Source: Promethearchaeota archaeon | Lineage (GTDB): Archaea > Asgardarchaeota > Lokiarchaeia > Sigynarchaeales > SOKP01 | Direction of reading: 5' to 3' | DNA length: 12,600 nt | NCBI GenBank assembly: GCA_014729315.1 | Contig: WJKD01000515.1 | Coordinates: forward strand, 1-12,600 | Shown here: positions 1 to 7,429 of the stretch, piece after piece | How positions within the stretch are numbered: position 1 is the first letter of the stretch | How the letters are laid out: every line of letters starts with the position of its first letter | Notes under the pieces: model-generated | What the model was told of the DNA's origin: nothing | The model's database searches: none | The model's input: only the letters and a program-made list of their open reading frames with translations | Position numbers and translations under genes: made by a program

Positions 1-313
1 ACATTCGGCATAAGAATACTAATAAAAAATAAAAAAGGGAAGGGTTTAAGTGGTTTCTGTCCTTCTTTTAAGGATTTTTATATCCCTAAAAATTCTCATT
101 TTTTTTTTAAATTTGTTCTGTTTATTTAATAGTTAAAGTAATTTTGGGTTCTTATAAAAAAGTGTTCAAATCTAATTGGTTTAAAATTATTATTTAAACT
201 GAATGTTTTCATTCCTTCATTCAAACTCAAATCTAAAAGATCTAATATTACATAAGGCTCATTCAAAACAAAAAATAACAGAAATCAAAAAATAATCATA
301 TAGGAGTGGAAAG
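1..313. other. Gene-free AT-rich stretch
   Basis: No reading frame of useful length is present on either strand, and I see no tRNA-like fold or repeat array. The stretch is A/T-rich with several T runs (for example around 107-118). Its last bases carry the ribosome binding site of the decayed gene that begins at 314, so part of it probably served as that gene's promoter region. Confidence 0.6.
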
Positions 314-566
314 ATGCCAAATTTACTAGAATTTAAGCATTTTAGATGATGGAAGACAACTTCCCAAAAGCGTCCATTATTTTTATCGGTGGCCCCCAGT
401 AAACTTATTGAACCGATCATTTGGCGTTTTTAAGAGAAAATTAGGATTTCCTTGTGAGTAATTAAGTCAAATCGATTTCAATTCCAATAGAGAGTTTCTT
501 GAAAAATGCACATATTGGGGCTTCAAGTGTCGAAATAATCAAACATTATATGTAAATATTAATTAA
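314..566 (+). pseudogene. Decayed small gene of unknown family (frameshift plus in-frame stop)
   Basis: An ATG at 314 sits four bases after a strong Shine-Dalgarno-like AGGAGTGG (302-309), but its frame closes after 11 codons (MPNLLEFKHFR, then TGA). Removing one T from the T4 run at 340-343 joins it to a frame from 342 that reads LDDGRQLPKSVHYFYRWPPV and continues through VNLLNRSFGVFKRKLGFPCE to a TAA at 459-461. The same frame then resumes for 34 more codons, including REFLEKCTYWGFKCRNNQ, to TAA at 564-566. The joined product would be about 83 residues, rich in W, Y, F, C and R. Local G+C is higher than in the flanks, as expected for former coding sequence. I do not recognise the family. 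A C-x6-C pair near the C-terminus could be half of a metal site. It could instead be a real gene broken by assembly errors, or a chance frame; the good ribosome site argues against chance. Confidence 0.42.
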
Positions 567-572
567 GATCAT

Positions 573-594
573 AAAAAAGTAATTTAATAAAAAA
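573..594 (-). terminator. Oligo-T 3' end of the GNAT gene unit
   Basis: On the minus strand, two T6 runs (589-594 and 573-578) follow immediately after the stop codon at 600. Archaeal RNA polymerase terminates at such U-rich tracts without needing a hairpin. This fits the end of the two-gene minus-strand unit that starts at 2155. Assigned by position and composition only. Confidence 0.4.
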
Positions 595-599
595 GGAAA

Positions 600-1088
600 C
601 TATTCCTCGCTTTCGAACTTTTTCTCTAACACAATCAGGATCGGTTTAAAACCCGATTTCCCAATAACATCGATTAACTTTTTGTCAACATTGTAAGCCA
701 TATTTATTCGGACAGCCTGACATCCCCAAGATTTAAGGATTTGAATAGCTTTATCTGCGAGTATTTTACCTACCTGTTTTCCAATAAAATCTTCCTTAGT
801 AGCCCAGTTATCAAGATATCCAATATATTGACCTAAACTGTTTTTAACTGCTTCTAACATGCCCATCCCAACGACCTCGCTGGTAGGTTTATATTCTGCA
901 ATTAACGTTATGCGCTTTAGGTTGGGCTTAAATTGTCGAAGACCTGAAGATTCCCTCCATTGTTCTTCTTTCAAGCCGATATCGTACTTTTTGTGAAGCT
1001 GTTGCAGAATATTTAGCGTTGCTTCGTAATCAGAGGTCCGATAATTTCTAATGATGATTTCCTCTTCTTCAACACCTGATTCAGACAT
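600..1088 (-). CDS. GNAT-family N-acetyltransferase
   Basis: Predicted acetyl-CoA-dependent N-acyltransferase of the GNAT fold, 162 residues and cytoplasmic. It opens with a beta strand (IIIRNYRTSDYEATL, about 11-25) followed by the usual helix pair. It continues through the central strands (TLIAEY about 61-66, VVGMGMLEAV about 72-81, GYLDNWAT about 90-97). It then reaches motif A, GKQVGKILADKA (about 103-114), the acetyl-CoA pyrophosphate loop in its Q-x-x-G-x form. The C-terminal strand-helix-strand (AVRINMAYNVDKK, then SGFKPILIVLEKKF) is also typical. The substrate cannot be read from sequence. I chose the ATG at 1088; an in-frame GTG at 1097 would add three residues. Neither has a clear ribosome site. 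The gene follows the 1106-2155 gene by 17 bp (8 bp with the GTG), so the two are probably co-transcribed. Confidence 0.85.
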   Translation of the reverse strand: MSESGVEEEEIIIRNYRTSDYEATLNILQQLHKKYDIGLKEEQWRESSGLRQFKPNLKRITLIAEYKPTSEVVGMGMLEAVKNSLGQYIGYLDNWATKEDFIGKQVGKILADKAIQILKSWGCQAVRINMAYNVDKKLIDVIGKSGFKPILIVLEKKFESEE

Positions 1089-1105
1089 AATATTCACATT
1101 ATTTC

Positions 1106-2155
1106 TTAACTTTTGACTTTATTTAATAAATTGATATCAATTTTTTTGGATAATAACTTTTTCTTATTTTCTTCCTCAACGATAAAAATTAGGTACTCTT
1201 CAATATGCGGGATGATTGGTGATATAAATAGTAGTTCTTCTCCCGGGAACCAGAAATCTATGGTTTGATTCATAATTTCCTTTTCAAAAAATTCTTTCAC
1301 ATGAGTGATTTTTACTGAAATCTCGTGCAATTCGCTATCGGTATTATTTTGCACGAGAATTTCTAATTCTTTGCTATCTTCGATGAAATTGATTTTATTT
1401 ATAGATACCGGCGTTTTTACCTTTAATTCAGCTTCCTTTTGTTCGGTAGGATCGAATAATTTTACATTCGAGAAGGCGTTAGCTCCACTAGCTTGACCAC
1501 CAATGTGAGATACATCAATTCCTTTAAGAGCAAGGAAGGATAATGCTTTTTGTTGCTTGATAGAGGAAGGATCGGTTTTTTTAATGGCGTTAGAAAAATA
1601 CTCGTTGCTCACGGTAGCAAGCAAATTTCGGAGGTCTTTTTTTATTTCTTTCCCTTTTTGAATCTTTTGCTTGACCTTTGGAGTTTTAATTATTTCCTCT
1701 TTAGCGATTTCAGCTTCAATAAGTTCAAAAAGTTTTTCTTCAAATTTGTTTCGTACTGCTTTGGCAATTAATCGAATTAATTCATCTCCAAATACATCTA
1801 TATCATTAGGTAAAGACAAGATTATTACAATGGTTTCTGGTGTTTCCTCTTCTAAGCCCGCTCTTCGTTTTTTTCTTTTTGAGGTAGTGTGAAATTTTTT
1901 TCCAAAAAAAGTATATCCTTTGAATTCAACATCGATGTGATCCAGTGCCCCTTCCTCCTCTATGTCTAAAAACCATATAGAATGATATTTGATAGGCCGC
2001 ATAAACTGTTTATTATTAAGAAGCTCTTCGTTTTCACGTGGATAGATAATAAGTGGGATATGTCCTTGCGCTTCGTCAAAATATAGAATGTAGATTTCGT
2101 ATAATCCCTCGTAGGGAATTTTCTTTGATGATTCAGAACTCTTCGAGTTAGCCAA
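1106..2155 (-). CDS. Unrecognised two-domain protein (longin-like N-domain, beta-sandwich C-domain)
   Basis: A 349-residue soluble protein whose family I cannot name with certainty. The N-terminal part (about 14-150) alternates strands and helices: GLYEIYILYFDEAQGHIPLI, then HSIWFLDIEEEG, a strand pair, a basic loop (SKRKKRRAG, 92-100), TIVIILSLPNDI, and a helix ending IEAEIAKEEI. A leading strand followed by 'x-G-x-I-P-L-I-I-Y-P' resembles small-GTPase-regulator folds of the longin/roadblock type; this is fold-level inference. A charged middle (150-250) includes a helical stretch and a short SHIGGQASGAN segment. The C-terminal part (about 262-345) reads as a beta-sandwich: ELEILVQNNTDSELHEISVKI is followed by FWFPGEELLFISPIIP and EYLIFIVEEE, the pattern of CARDB or adaptin-appendage-like domains. 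The start is TTG (2155); an in-frame TAA lies five codons upstream and no other start is near. It is first gene of the unit ending with the acetyltransferase. Confidence 0.7.
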   Translation of the reverse strand: MANSKSSESSKKIPYEGLYEIYILYFDEAQGHIPLIIYPRENEELLNNKQFMRPIKYHSIWFLDIEEEGALDHIDVEFKGYTFFGKKFHTTSKRKKRRAGLEEETPETIVIILSLPNDIDVFGDELIRLIAKAVRNKFEEKLFELIEAEIAKEEIIKTPKVKQKIQKGKEIKKDLRNLLATVSNEYFSNAIKKTDPSSIKQQKALSFLALKGIDVSHIGGQASGANAFSNVKLFDPTEQKEAELKVKTPVSINKINFIEDSKELEILVQNNTDSELHEISVKITHVKEFFEKEIMNQTIDFWFPGEELLFISPIIPHIEEYLIFIVEEENKKKLLSKKIDINLLNKVKS

Positions 2156-2384
2156 TTGATACCAGTTTTAGTTTTATTTCTGATTCTAATGAACTTAATC
2201 TTTCTTCTTGTAAAAATCTAACTAAATTATATAAAAAATCAATTATAATCTTTTAGTTAGGATTCCGAACTTCGCATCGCTAGATTAGTTTGACAATTTT
2301 ATGAATAAAATTATTAAATTAATTTAATGCGAAATATTAATTATCCTATAATGTATTCAATAGTTAAAAATTAGAGTGAAATCA

Positions 2385-3467
2385 ATGCAAATAACAGATG
2401 TTAAAACTCATCTATTAGAGTTAGATTTTACAATTAAAATAGGCTCAATGCCTCGATTTAAAGCTTCAGGGCTATATACACAGCTCATTACTGACGAGGG
2501 AATTGACGGTTGGGCGTTATCGCATTGGAATTTAAGTAATTTAGCTCAAAAGCAGTTTATTGACGAGGCGATCAAGCGTTTGGTGCTTAAGAAAGATCCT
2601 TTTATGACTGAAGAGATCTTTCACGAGATCTATCAAAATTCAAATCGTATAATGTTTGGTATTCCTCAATCTACTTCAGCGATCATGATTGCGTGTTGGG
2701 ATATAATTGGTAAAGTAACGGGCCAGCCCGTCTATAAATTATTAGGTGGAAGGAAGAAAAAAGTAAAATGTTACGCATCGATGCCTCGTGGATATAAACC
2801 TAAAGCTGCTGCAGGAGCTGTACAAGCTGCTCTCGATGTGGGCGGTTTTAAAGCGGTTAAACTAAGAATAGGTAATGGGGCAAAAAAGGACGAGAAACTG
2901 CTTAAAGCTGTGAGAGATTCTTTTCCTGACATTGATGTCATGGTGGATGCTAATTCTGCGTATCATTCCGTCACCGAAGCTTTAGAAGTGGCTAAAATAT
3001 GCGAGAAATACAATATTACATGGTTGGAGGAACCAATTCCTACCGATAACCTAAAAGGTCTCGCCAAGATTAGAGAACTCTCTCCGGTTCCTATTGCGGG
3101 GGGAGAAAACGACATGGGAATTTATCGTTTTGAAGACATCCTCTCAAGCGATTCCTTTGACATAGTCCAACCCGATGTTACCAGGAGCGGGGGCTTTTTG
3201 CAACTAAAAAAGATAGACGCAATGGCGGAAGTAAGGGGTGTTCGATGTATACCTCATATATTCGGTTTTGGGCACATATTAGCAGCAAATCTGCATTACA
3301 TAATGGCGACCAGATGTGAATGGTGCGAATTTCCATTCATTCCTGACGAATATCAACTGCTTGAACAACCAATTAAAACTGAAAAAGGATTTGTGAAAGC
3401 AATTGACAAACCAGGGTTGGGAGTGGAAGTTAATAAAGAAATGCTAGAGCAGAATAAAATCGCTTAA
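2385..3467 (+). CDS. Mandelate racemase/muconate lactonizing enzyme family protein (enolase superfamily)
   Basis: A 360-residue cytoplasmic enzyme of the enolase superfamily, mandelate racemase subgroup, which abstracts the proton alpha to a carboxylate and racemises or dehydrates sugar acids. It has the N-terminal capping domain (1-about 120) followed by the TIM barrel. Visible active-site elements, numbered from the ATG, are the K-x-R pair in KLR (159-161), metal ligands in VDANSAY (D188), LEEP (E215/E216) and GGEN (E241), and the His-Asp dyad D264 (QPD) and H291 (IPH). The dyad spacing of 27 matches mandelate racemase D270/H297. EFP near 315 supplies the usual distal Glu. The substrate is not deducible; D-galactonate, L-rhamnonate or another sugar-acid dehydratase is likeliest. 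I chose ATG 2385, five bases after GAGTGA (2374-2379); an in-frame GTG at 2376 lies inside that ribosome site and would add three residues. It appears to be monocistronic. Confidence 0.88.
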   Translation: MQITDVKTHLLELDFTIKIGSMPRFKASGLYTQLITDEGIDGWALSHWNLSNLAQKQFIDEAIKRLVLKKDPFMTEEIFHEIYQNSNRIMFGIPQSTSAIMIACWDIIGKVTGQPVYKLLGGRKKKVKCYASMPRGYKPKAAAGAVQAALDVGGFKAVKLRIGNGAKKDEKLLKAVRDSFPDIDVMVDANSAYHSVTEALEVAKICEKYNITWLEEPIPTDNLKGLAKIRELSPVPIAGGENDMGIYRFEDILSSDSFDIVQPDVTRSGGFLQLKKIDAMAEVRGVRCIPHIFGFGHILAANLHYIMATRCEWCEFPFIPDEYQLLEQPIKTEKGFVKAIDKPGLGVEVNKEMLEQNKIA

Positions 3468-3472
3468 ATATA

Positions 3473-3487
3473 TTTTTCTTTTTATTT
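3473..3487 (+). terminator. T-rich terminator after the enolase-superfamily gene
   Basis: TTTTTCTTTTTATTT begins six bases after the stop codon at 3467, a classic archaeal U-tract terminator without a stem. It supports a transcript that ends here, and thus a separate promoter for the 3628 gene. Confidence 0.45.
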
Positions 3488-3627
3488 AATTTGATTCATT
3501 CAAACTAATTCTTATTTTCTATCAAAAGTAAAGTATAATTTCTTTATTTTAGATTTTGATGGTAAAAAGTTTTTAAAGAAGAAATGTTTTAGTGTTATGA
3601 TATTACAAAAATTTTATGTGACGCTGT

Positions 3628-3999
3628 ATGGGTTCTTACAAAAATCATACACTTATGTATATGAATCTTAAAAAGGACGCAGAAAATAGATCTTTATCAG
3701 TTCCCTCTCGAGTTGAATTGTATTTTCTTTCGATTTTTCATTTAATAGAATCTTGTATGTCAAAAGTAAATATTCATATTAATAAACATCAAAAAGTAAG
3801 ATATATTTTAGAAGGAGCACCTGAAATTTTTGGTGTTGATACTGAAAAAGTATGGCGGTTATTTCAAGAACTAGAAACTCGTTTAAGACCAAAATTTACA
3901 TATGGATTTAGTTGGGAAGATAAAGATTTTGAGGATGTAAAAAGAATTTTTATTGAATTGGAAGCAATATGTGTGGGGGTTTTAGAGAATGAAATCTAA
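3628..3999 (+). CDS. Small helical HEPN-like protein, partner of the nucleotidyltransferase
   Basis: A 123-residue, nearly all-helical protein. Its arrangement resembles HEPN proteins: a first helix with SRVELYFLSIFHLIESCM (about 27-44, cf. the 'YYSxFH' helix), then KHQKVRYIL (53-61, cf. 'HKGV'), a VWRLFQELETRLRPKFTYGF segment (75-94) and a last helix after SWEDKDFED. The HEPN ribonuclease motif R-x4-6-H (often RN-x4-H-x-Y) is not visible, so catalytic activity is doubtful. Its stop overlaps the start of the nucleotidyltransferase by 11 bases, which implies translational coupling and a physical partnership as in HEPN/MNT toxin-antitoxin or substrate-binding pairs. ATG 3628 has no obvious Shine-Dalgarno sequence; ATG codons at residues 10 and 12 are alternative starts. 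The HEPN assignment rests on pattern and context, not on a decisive motif. Confidence 0.6.
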   Translation: MGSYKNHTLMYMNLKKDAENRSLSVPSRVELYFLSIFHLIESCMSKVNIHINKHQKVRYILEGAPEIFGVDTEKVWRLFQELETRLRPKFTYGFSWEDKDFEDVKRIFIELEAICVGVLENEI

Positions 4000-4681
4000 T
4001 TTAAATATGATTAATAAAAGGGAAGTTTTGAAAATTGATCCTGATAAGATAAAAAATTTTGTTATAAAGATGAAGAAATATTTTAGTGAAAAATTTTCTC
4101 AATTTTCCAAAATAAATTCCATTGTATTATTTGGTTCTTATGCACTCAAAAATTGTACTGAAGAGAGTGACATAGATTTGTGTATTATTTTCAAACAAAA
4201 CACACCTCGAGATCTTGAAAAGAACGTGTTTGATAAAATACTTAATTTAAGCAGAGAAATCAAAAAACTAATAGATGTTATTTTTATTTTTCCAGAGTTA
4301 ATCGAGTCTATTGATCACACATTACTCGAATCAATTTTGGCAGAAGGGAAGGTTCTCTTTGGTAATGAGGAATATAAAGATTTGTTAATTAAAAATATTA
4401 AGCTCGAACCATATCGATTAGTAAAATTCAATTTAAAGAAACTTACAAATAAAAGGAAAATGAAATTTAAAAGAATGCTATATGGATATAAAACTTCGAG
4501 AAAATACTACGGGAAAACATATCATTATTATCGAGAAGGTTTGATCCACGAATTAAGGGGAATTAAACTGAGTTCTGGAGCTATTCTTGTCCCCGAAAAG
4601 GTAATTTCGACAATACAGGCAAGGTTTAAAGATTTCAAGGTAAATTACTCAAGTTTCCGAGTCTGGAAGCAAAAAATTTAG
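3989..4681 (+). CDS. MNT-type nucleotidyltransferase with C-terminal accessory domain
   Basis: A 230-residue protein with a minimal nucleotidyltransferase domain of the DNA polymerase beta superfamily. The signature G-S-x10-D-x-D is intact: FGSYALKNCTEESDID (48-63), with G49, S50, D61 and D63. The third acidic residue is D96 in KLIDVIFIF. The MNT partner of HepT-type toxins adds AMP to a toxin tyrosine; related enzymes modify other substrates. MNT antitoxins are commonly only about 100-150 residues. Here a C-terminal domain follows (about 140-230), with a basic Tyr-rich region (LYGYKTSRKYYGKTYHYYRE, 164-183) and a conserved-looking GIKLSSGAILVPEK segment (191-204). Archaeal NTases with such tails exist, so this may not be a classical antitoxin. 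Its ATG lies inside the last codons of the HEPN-like gene, with a G-rich stretch (3974-3979) upstream. A Met at residue 7 is an alternative start. Confidence 0.8.
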   Translation: MKSNLNMINKREVLKIDPDKIKNFVIKMKKYFSEKFSQFSKINSIVLFGSYALKNCTEESDIDLCIIFKQNTPRDLEKNVFDKILNLSREIKKLIDVIFIFPELIESIDHTLLESILAEGKVLFGNEEYKDLLIKNIKLEPYRLVKFNLKKLTNKRKMKFKRMLYGYKTSRKYYGKTYHYYREGLIHELRGIKLSSGAILVPEKVISTIQARFKDFKVNYSSFRVWKQKI

Positions 4682-4707
4682 ATTAAATTATTGATTTTAC
4701 GATCTCC

Positions 4708-5523
4708 TCAATTTTTTGTTGCGTATAACATGTAGACTCCCAATTTAGCAAATATATCCTCTTCACCCACTTTTACATTAAAGCTTTTATTTTCTAAGAG
4801 TTTGATAAATTTATTTAACAGATTTTTTCCACTTTTGATATGTTCGTGGACTTCCATAGCGATTTGGTTAATTAGGTTCCAATGATCGTCCTCAATTCCT
4901 GCTATTACTTGTTTTTCGAAATTCTCAGCGTCAATTTTCAAAAAATCAATTTGTTCTATTTTCTCTTCTCTAATAATGTCGGAAAGGGATCTTAATCTGC
5001 ATTGGATTTTCTCACTTTGATACATTCTTTTTAATCCAGCTCTCACAACTCTCTTTCGCAAAAATTTCGGCACTATTCGAGCAATTGGAATATTCTTACA
5101 AACAGCTTCCTTATAATTTTCCACATATTTTTCTACTTTATAGTCCCAATCAAATTGAACTGCTGCAGAGTCGGCACTAACCTTAGGATAATAAAAGAAT
5201 TCTATTGTTTCGTCCTTTTTTGACAGTCCAATATTATATGTAGTTATATTGCACGATAAATCAGCCACATTTGCTTTTAAGATTTTAAATATAGGTTCCA
5301 CTGGTTCAAAAGCATATATATTTAAATCTGAGACTAAATCGGCGATATAAAGTGAAAAAAGGCCTATATTTGCTCCGACATCGAATACTATATCGCCATT
5401 TTTAATTTCAATATCGTGTTTAAAGTAGATATTCTCTTTAAAAATTTCTCTATAAACATCTAATGCGGTCAGCTCATCGATATAATAAATTTCTTTTCCG
5501 TTAGGCAAAACAAGTTGTCTCAT
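4708..5523 (-). CDS. FkbM-family SAM-dependent methyltransferase
   Basis: A 271-residue Rossmann-fold methyltransferase of the FkbM family, which typically O-methylates sugars, lipids or natural products. SAM-binding motif I is FDVGANIGLFSLYIA (47-61). Motif II is YAFEPVEPIF (70-79), with E73 as the likely ribose-binding acid. The family's downstream block is LKIDAENFEKQVIAGIED (195-212), followed by the MEVHEH strand (223-228). A segment between the motifs (about 112-178) is longer than in minimal members and includes SADSAA and a basic stretch (KFLRKRVVRAGLKRMY). There is no signal peptide or membrane segment. It starts at ATG 5523 without a clear ribosome site, is transcribed alone on the minus strand, and converges on the nucleotidyltransferase gene with a 26 bp gap. 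The substrate is unknown; in archaea, surface-glycan modification is a reasonable guess. Confidence 0.85.
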   Translation of the reverse strand: MRQLVLPNGKEIYYIDELTALDVYREIFKENIYFKHDIEIKNGDIVFDVGANIGLFSLYIADLVSDLNIYAFEPVEPIFKILKANVADLSCNITTYNIGLSKKDETIEFFYYPKVSADSAAVQFDWDYKVEKYVENYKEAVCKNIPIARIVPKFLRKRVVRAGLKRMYQSEKIQCRLRSLSDIIREEKIEQIDFLKIDAENFEKQVIAGIEDDHWNLINQIAMEVHEHIKSGKNLLNKFIKLLENKSFNVKVGEEDIFAKLGVYMLYATKN

Positions 5524-5732
5524 AAGAGTCTAAGATTAGTTCTTTTACAATTTTCTTGCTATCTACTCAAATAAAAATATAAGATTACATTATCTGAATT
5601 TCTCAAAATTTAAGAACTATATGAATAATTACTCTATTCAATGGTTTTATAATAAATAAGATTGGTTTTAAGGAAGGCAAGGATTTCTTATCAATTTTAG
5701 ACTATCAAGCTTCTACAAATATATAAATCTTG

Positions 5733-5776
5733 AATATAAAATATAACTATAATATAAAATAAAGCGATAAAGAGGA
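5733..5776 (+). promoter_or_regulatory. TATA-like direct repeat and ribosome binding site of the sulfatase gene
   Basis: AATATAAAATA occurs twice, at 5733-5743 and 5751-5761, 18 bases apart, with a further TATATAAAT at 5719-5727. An archaeal TATA box at the first copy would place transcription start near 5763-5766. That leaves a short leader containing AGAGGA (5771-5776), which lies seven bases before the TTG start at 5784. The ribosome site is what selects that TTG. Confidence 0.5.
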
Positions 5777-5783
5777 TTTTATT

Positions 5784-7313
5784 TTGGCAGAAAATTTTAA
5801 TGTGTTATTCGTAATTACTGATCAGCAGCGTGCTGATCACTTGGGTTGTGCCGGCAATACCGATTTAAAAACGCCGAATATCGATGCCTTAGCATCTGAA
5901 GGAGTGCGCTTTACTAATGCGTATTGCGCAAATCCAATGTGCATGCCTAATAGAGCAACCATATTTACTGGTAAATATCCAAGCGTTCATGGAGTTAGAT
6001 GTAATGGAATTAATCTTGATCCAGCGATTCCTACATTCACTCAAGCATTAGTAGATGCAGGGTATCAAACGTGTTCTTTTGGAAAGATTCACTTGAACTG
6101 GTACGGAACGCCTTGGAAAAGAAAATATTCTTCTTACGAGATGCTAATACCTACTATTTATACTCCTAAAACAAAACGAAAACCACTTCCAAAACCTTAT
6201 TATGGTCTAGAGGAAGTTGAGATGACGATTGGTCACGGTGATGCGGTGGGGGGAGATTATTTAGATTGGATTGAAGAAAAAGCTCCAGAATATTTGGATT
6301 TAGTTAAAAAGAGGTCAACAGAGTTGTTCGATAGAGTTTTGGACGAGTCACCACTCCCCGAAGAGTTGTATCAAACTTCTTATATTACTGAAAAAACAGT
6401 TTCCTTCCTTGAGAGATATTCAGATGGAAAGCATGGAGATAAACCATTTTTTGTTCATTGCTCGTTTCCCGATCCACACCATCCAACTTGTCCTCCTGGA
6501 CGGTTCCAGAGCTTATACGATCCCGATTCCATAGAAATTAGTTCAACGCTTAATGAAATACAAAGATTATACAGACATAGGGTTTTAAAACACCATATCA
6601 ACATTCATCCGAGAACTCGTTTACGAGAAACAACGGAAGAGGAACTGCGCAAATTTCAAGCTTATTCATATGGACTCATCACTTTGATTGATAATAGCAT
6701 AGGAAAAATTCTTGCTGCATTGATTTCTTTAGGATTAGAAAAAAACACAATCGTTATTTTCACCAGCGATCACGCTGATCTCATGGGGGATCACGGTATG
6801 CTCTTAAAAGGTCCAGCTCATTATCAAGGATTAGTTAAAGTACCTTATATTTGGAAGGTTCCCGGAATTACTAAGGCGGGAAGGGTATCTGATGCTCTGG
6901 TCAGTTCTATAGATATACCTAAAACTATTTTAGAATTATTGAACATCAAACGAAAGTTGCACCCTCCGGGTATGCAAGGCTTTGATATCACTCCAATTCT
7001 TGAAGATCCCTCGATAGAATTGAGAGATTGTTGCCTAATTGAAGAAGACGAAGATCCCCACAAGACTGTAAAGAAAAAGGAACATGGAAATATTCGAGTT
7101 CGCACATTAGTCACTAAAGATTATCGACTTTCTCTTTACGAAGGTTGGGAAGATTTTGGTGATTTGTATGATTTAAAACGCGATCCCAATGAAACAAACA
7201 ATCTATGGTTTGATAAAGACTATAAAGACTTACGAGATAAGATGGTATATAAAATGACCCACGAAATACTGAAGCTTCAAGATCAATACCCAAAAAAACA
7301 AGCCCAAGCTTGA
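5784..7313 (+). CDS. Cysteine-type sulfatase (arylsulfatase/choline-sulfatase-like)
   Basis: A 509-residue type I sulfatase of the alkaline phosphatase superfamily, which hydrolyses sulfate esters. The catalytic motif C-x-P-x-R is present as CMPNR (C53, P55, R57) with the following TGKYPSVHGV. C53 must be oxidised to formylglycine, by a dedicated maturase not seen in this window. Metal-site residues include D13-Q14 in VITDQQ (commonly two Asp), and D329-H330 in FTSDHAD. K64, K101/H103 and K342 fit the sulfate-binding positions, and PDPHHP (229-234) matches the usual central His block. There is no signal peptide, so it is cytoplasmic and would act on imported substrate. The start is TTG at 5784, supported by AGAGGA and by the sulfatase domain beginning at residue 6. 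Length fits the family. It could instead act on phosphonate or phosphate esters, as close relatives do. The next gene is 116 bp downstream. Confidence 0.9.
   Translation: MAENFNVLFVITDQQRADHLGCAGNTDLKTPNIDALASEGVRFTNAYCANPMCMPNRATIFTGKYPSVHGVRCNGINLDPAIPTFTQALVDAGYQTCSFGKIHLNWYGTPWKRKYSSYEMLIPTIYTPKTKRKPLPKPYYGLEEVEMTIGHGDAVGGDYLDWIEEKAPEYLDLVKKRSTELFDRVLDESPLPEELYQTSYITEKTVSFLERYSDGKHGDKPFFVHCSFPDPHHPTCPPGRFQSLYDPDSIEISSTLNEIQRLYRHRVLKHHINIHPRTRLRETTEEELRKFQAYSYGLITLIDNSIGKILAALISLGLEKNTIVIFTSDHADLMGDHGMLLKGPAHYQGLVKVPYIWKVPGITKAGRVSDALVSSIDIPKTILELLNIKRKLHPPGMQGFDITPILEDPSIELRDCCLIEEDEDPHKTVKKKEHGNIRVRTLVTKDYRLSLYEGWEDFGDLYDLKRDPNETNNLWFDKDYKDLRDKMVYKMTHEILKLQDQYPKKQAQA
5819..5839 (+). repeat. 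Perfect inverted repeat inside the sulfatase 5' coding region
   Basis: TGATCAGCA (5819-5827) and TGCTGATCA (5831-5839) are exact reverse complements separated by GCG. In mRNA this is a 9 bp stem with a 3-base loop, starting 35 bases after the TTG start. It encodes part of the conserved TDQQRADH segment, so protein constraint explains some of it but not the choice of synonymous codons. Confidence 0.55.
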
Positions 7314-7429
7314 ACCTTAAATATTAATACATTAAAAAACTTGAAGAACTTAATTTTTTAGATGATAAATTTTATAATTAATATTATCTGAAACAACTTA
7401 TTAATTAAAAACTAAAAAATTTTAAAATC

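Noticed and set aside
1305..1892. Plus-strand open frames within the 1106-2155 gene
   Set aside because: They are antisense to a well-supported coding region and have low-complexity Phe/Ser-rich products without domain-like features.
2148..2252. Minus-strand 34-codon open frame overlapping the TTG start of the 1106-2155 gene, with a helical-looking product (FLQEERLSSLESEIKLK)
   Set aside because: It has no ATG, GTG or TTG in frame after its upstream stop. It may be a remnant or chance frame in AT-rich DNA, so it is not listed as a gene.
2376..2384. GTG start three codons upstream for the enolase-superfamily gene
   Set aside because: The GTG is part of the GAGTGA ribosome-binding sequence serving ATG 2385.
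6845..7114. 89-codon minus-strand frame within the sulfatase gene
   Set aside because: It is antisense to conserved sulfatase sequence and has no ribosome site or recognisable domain.
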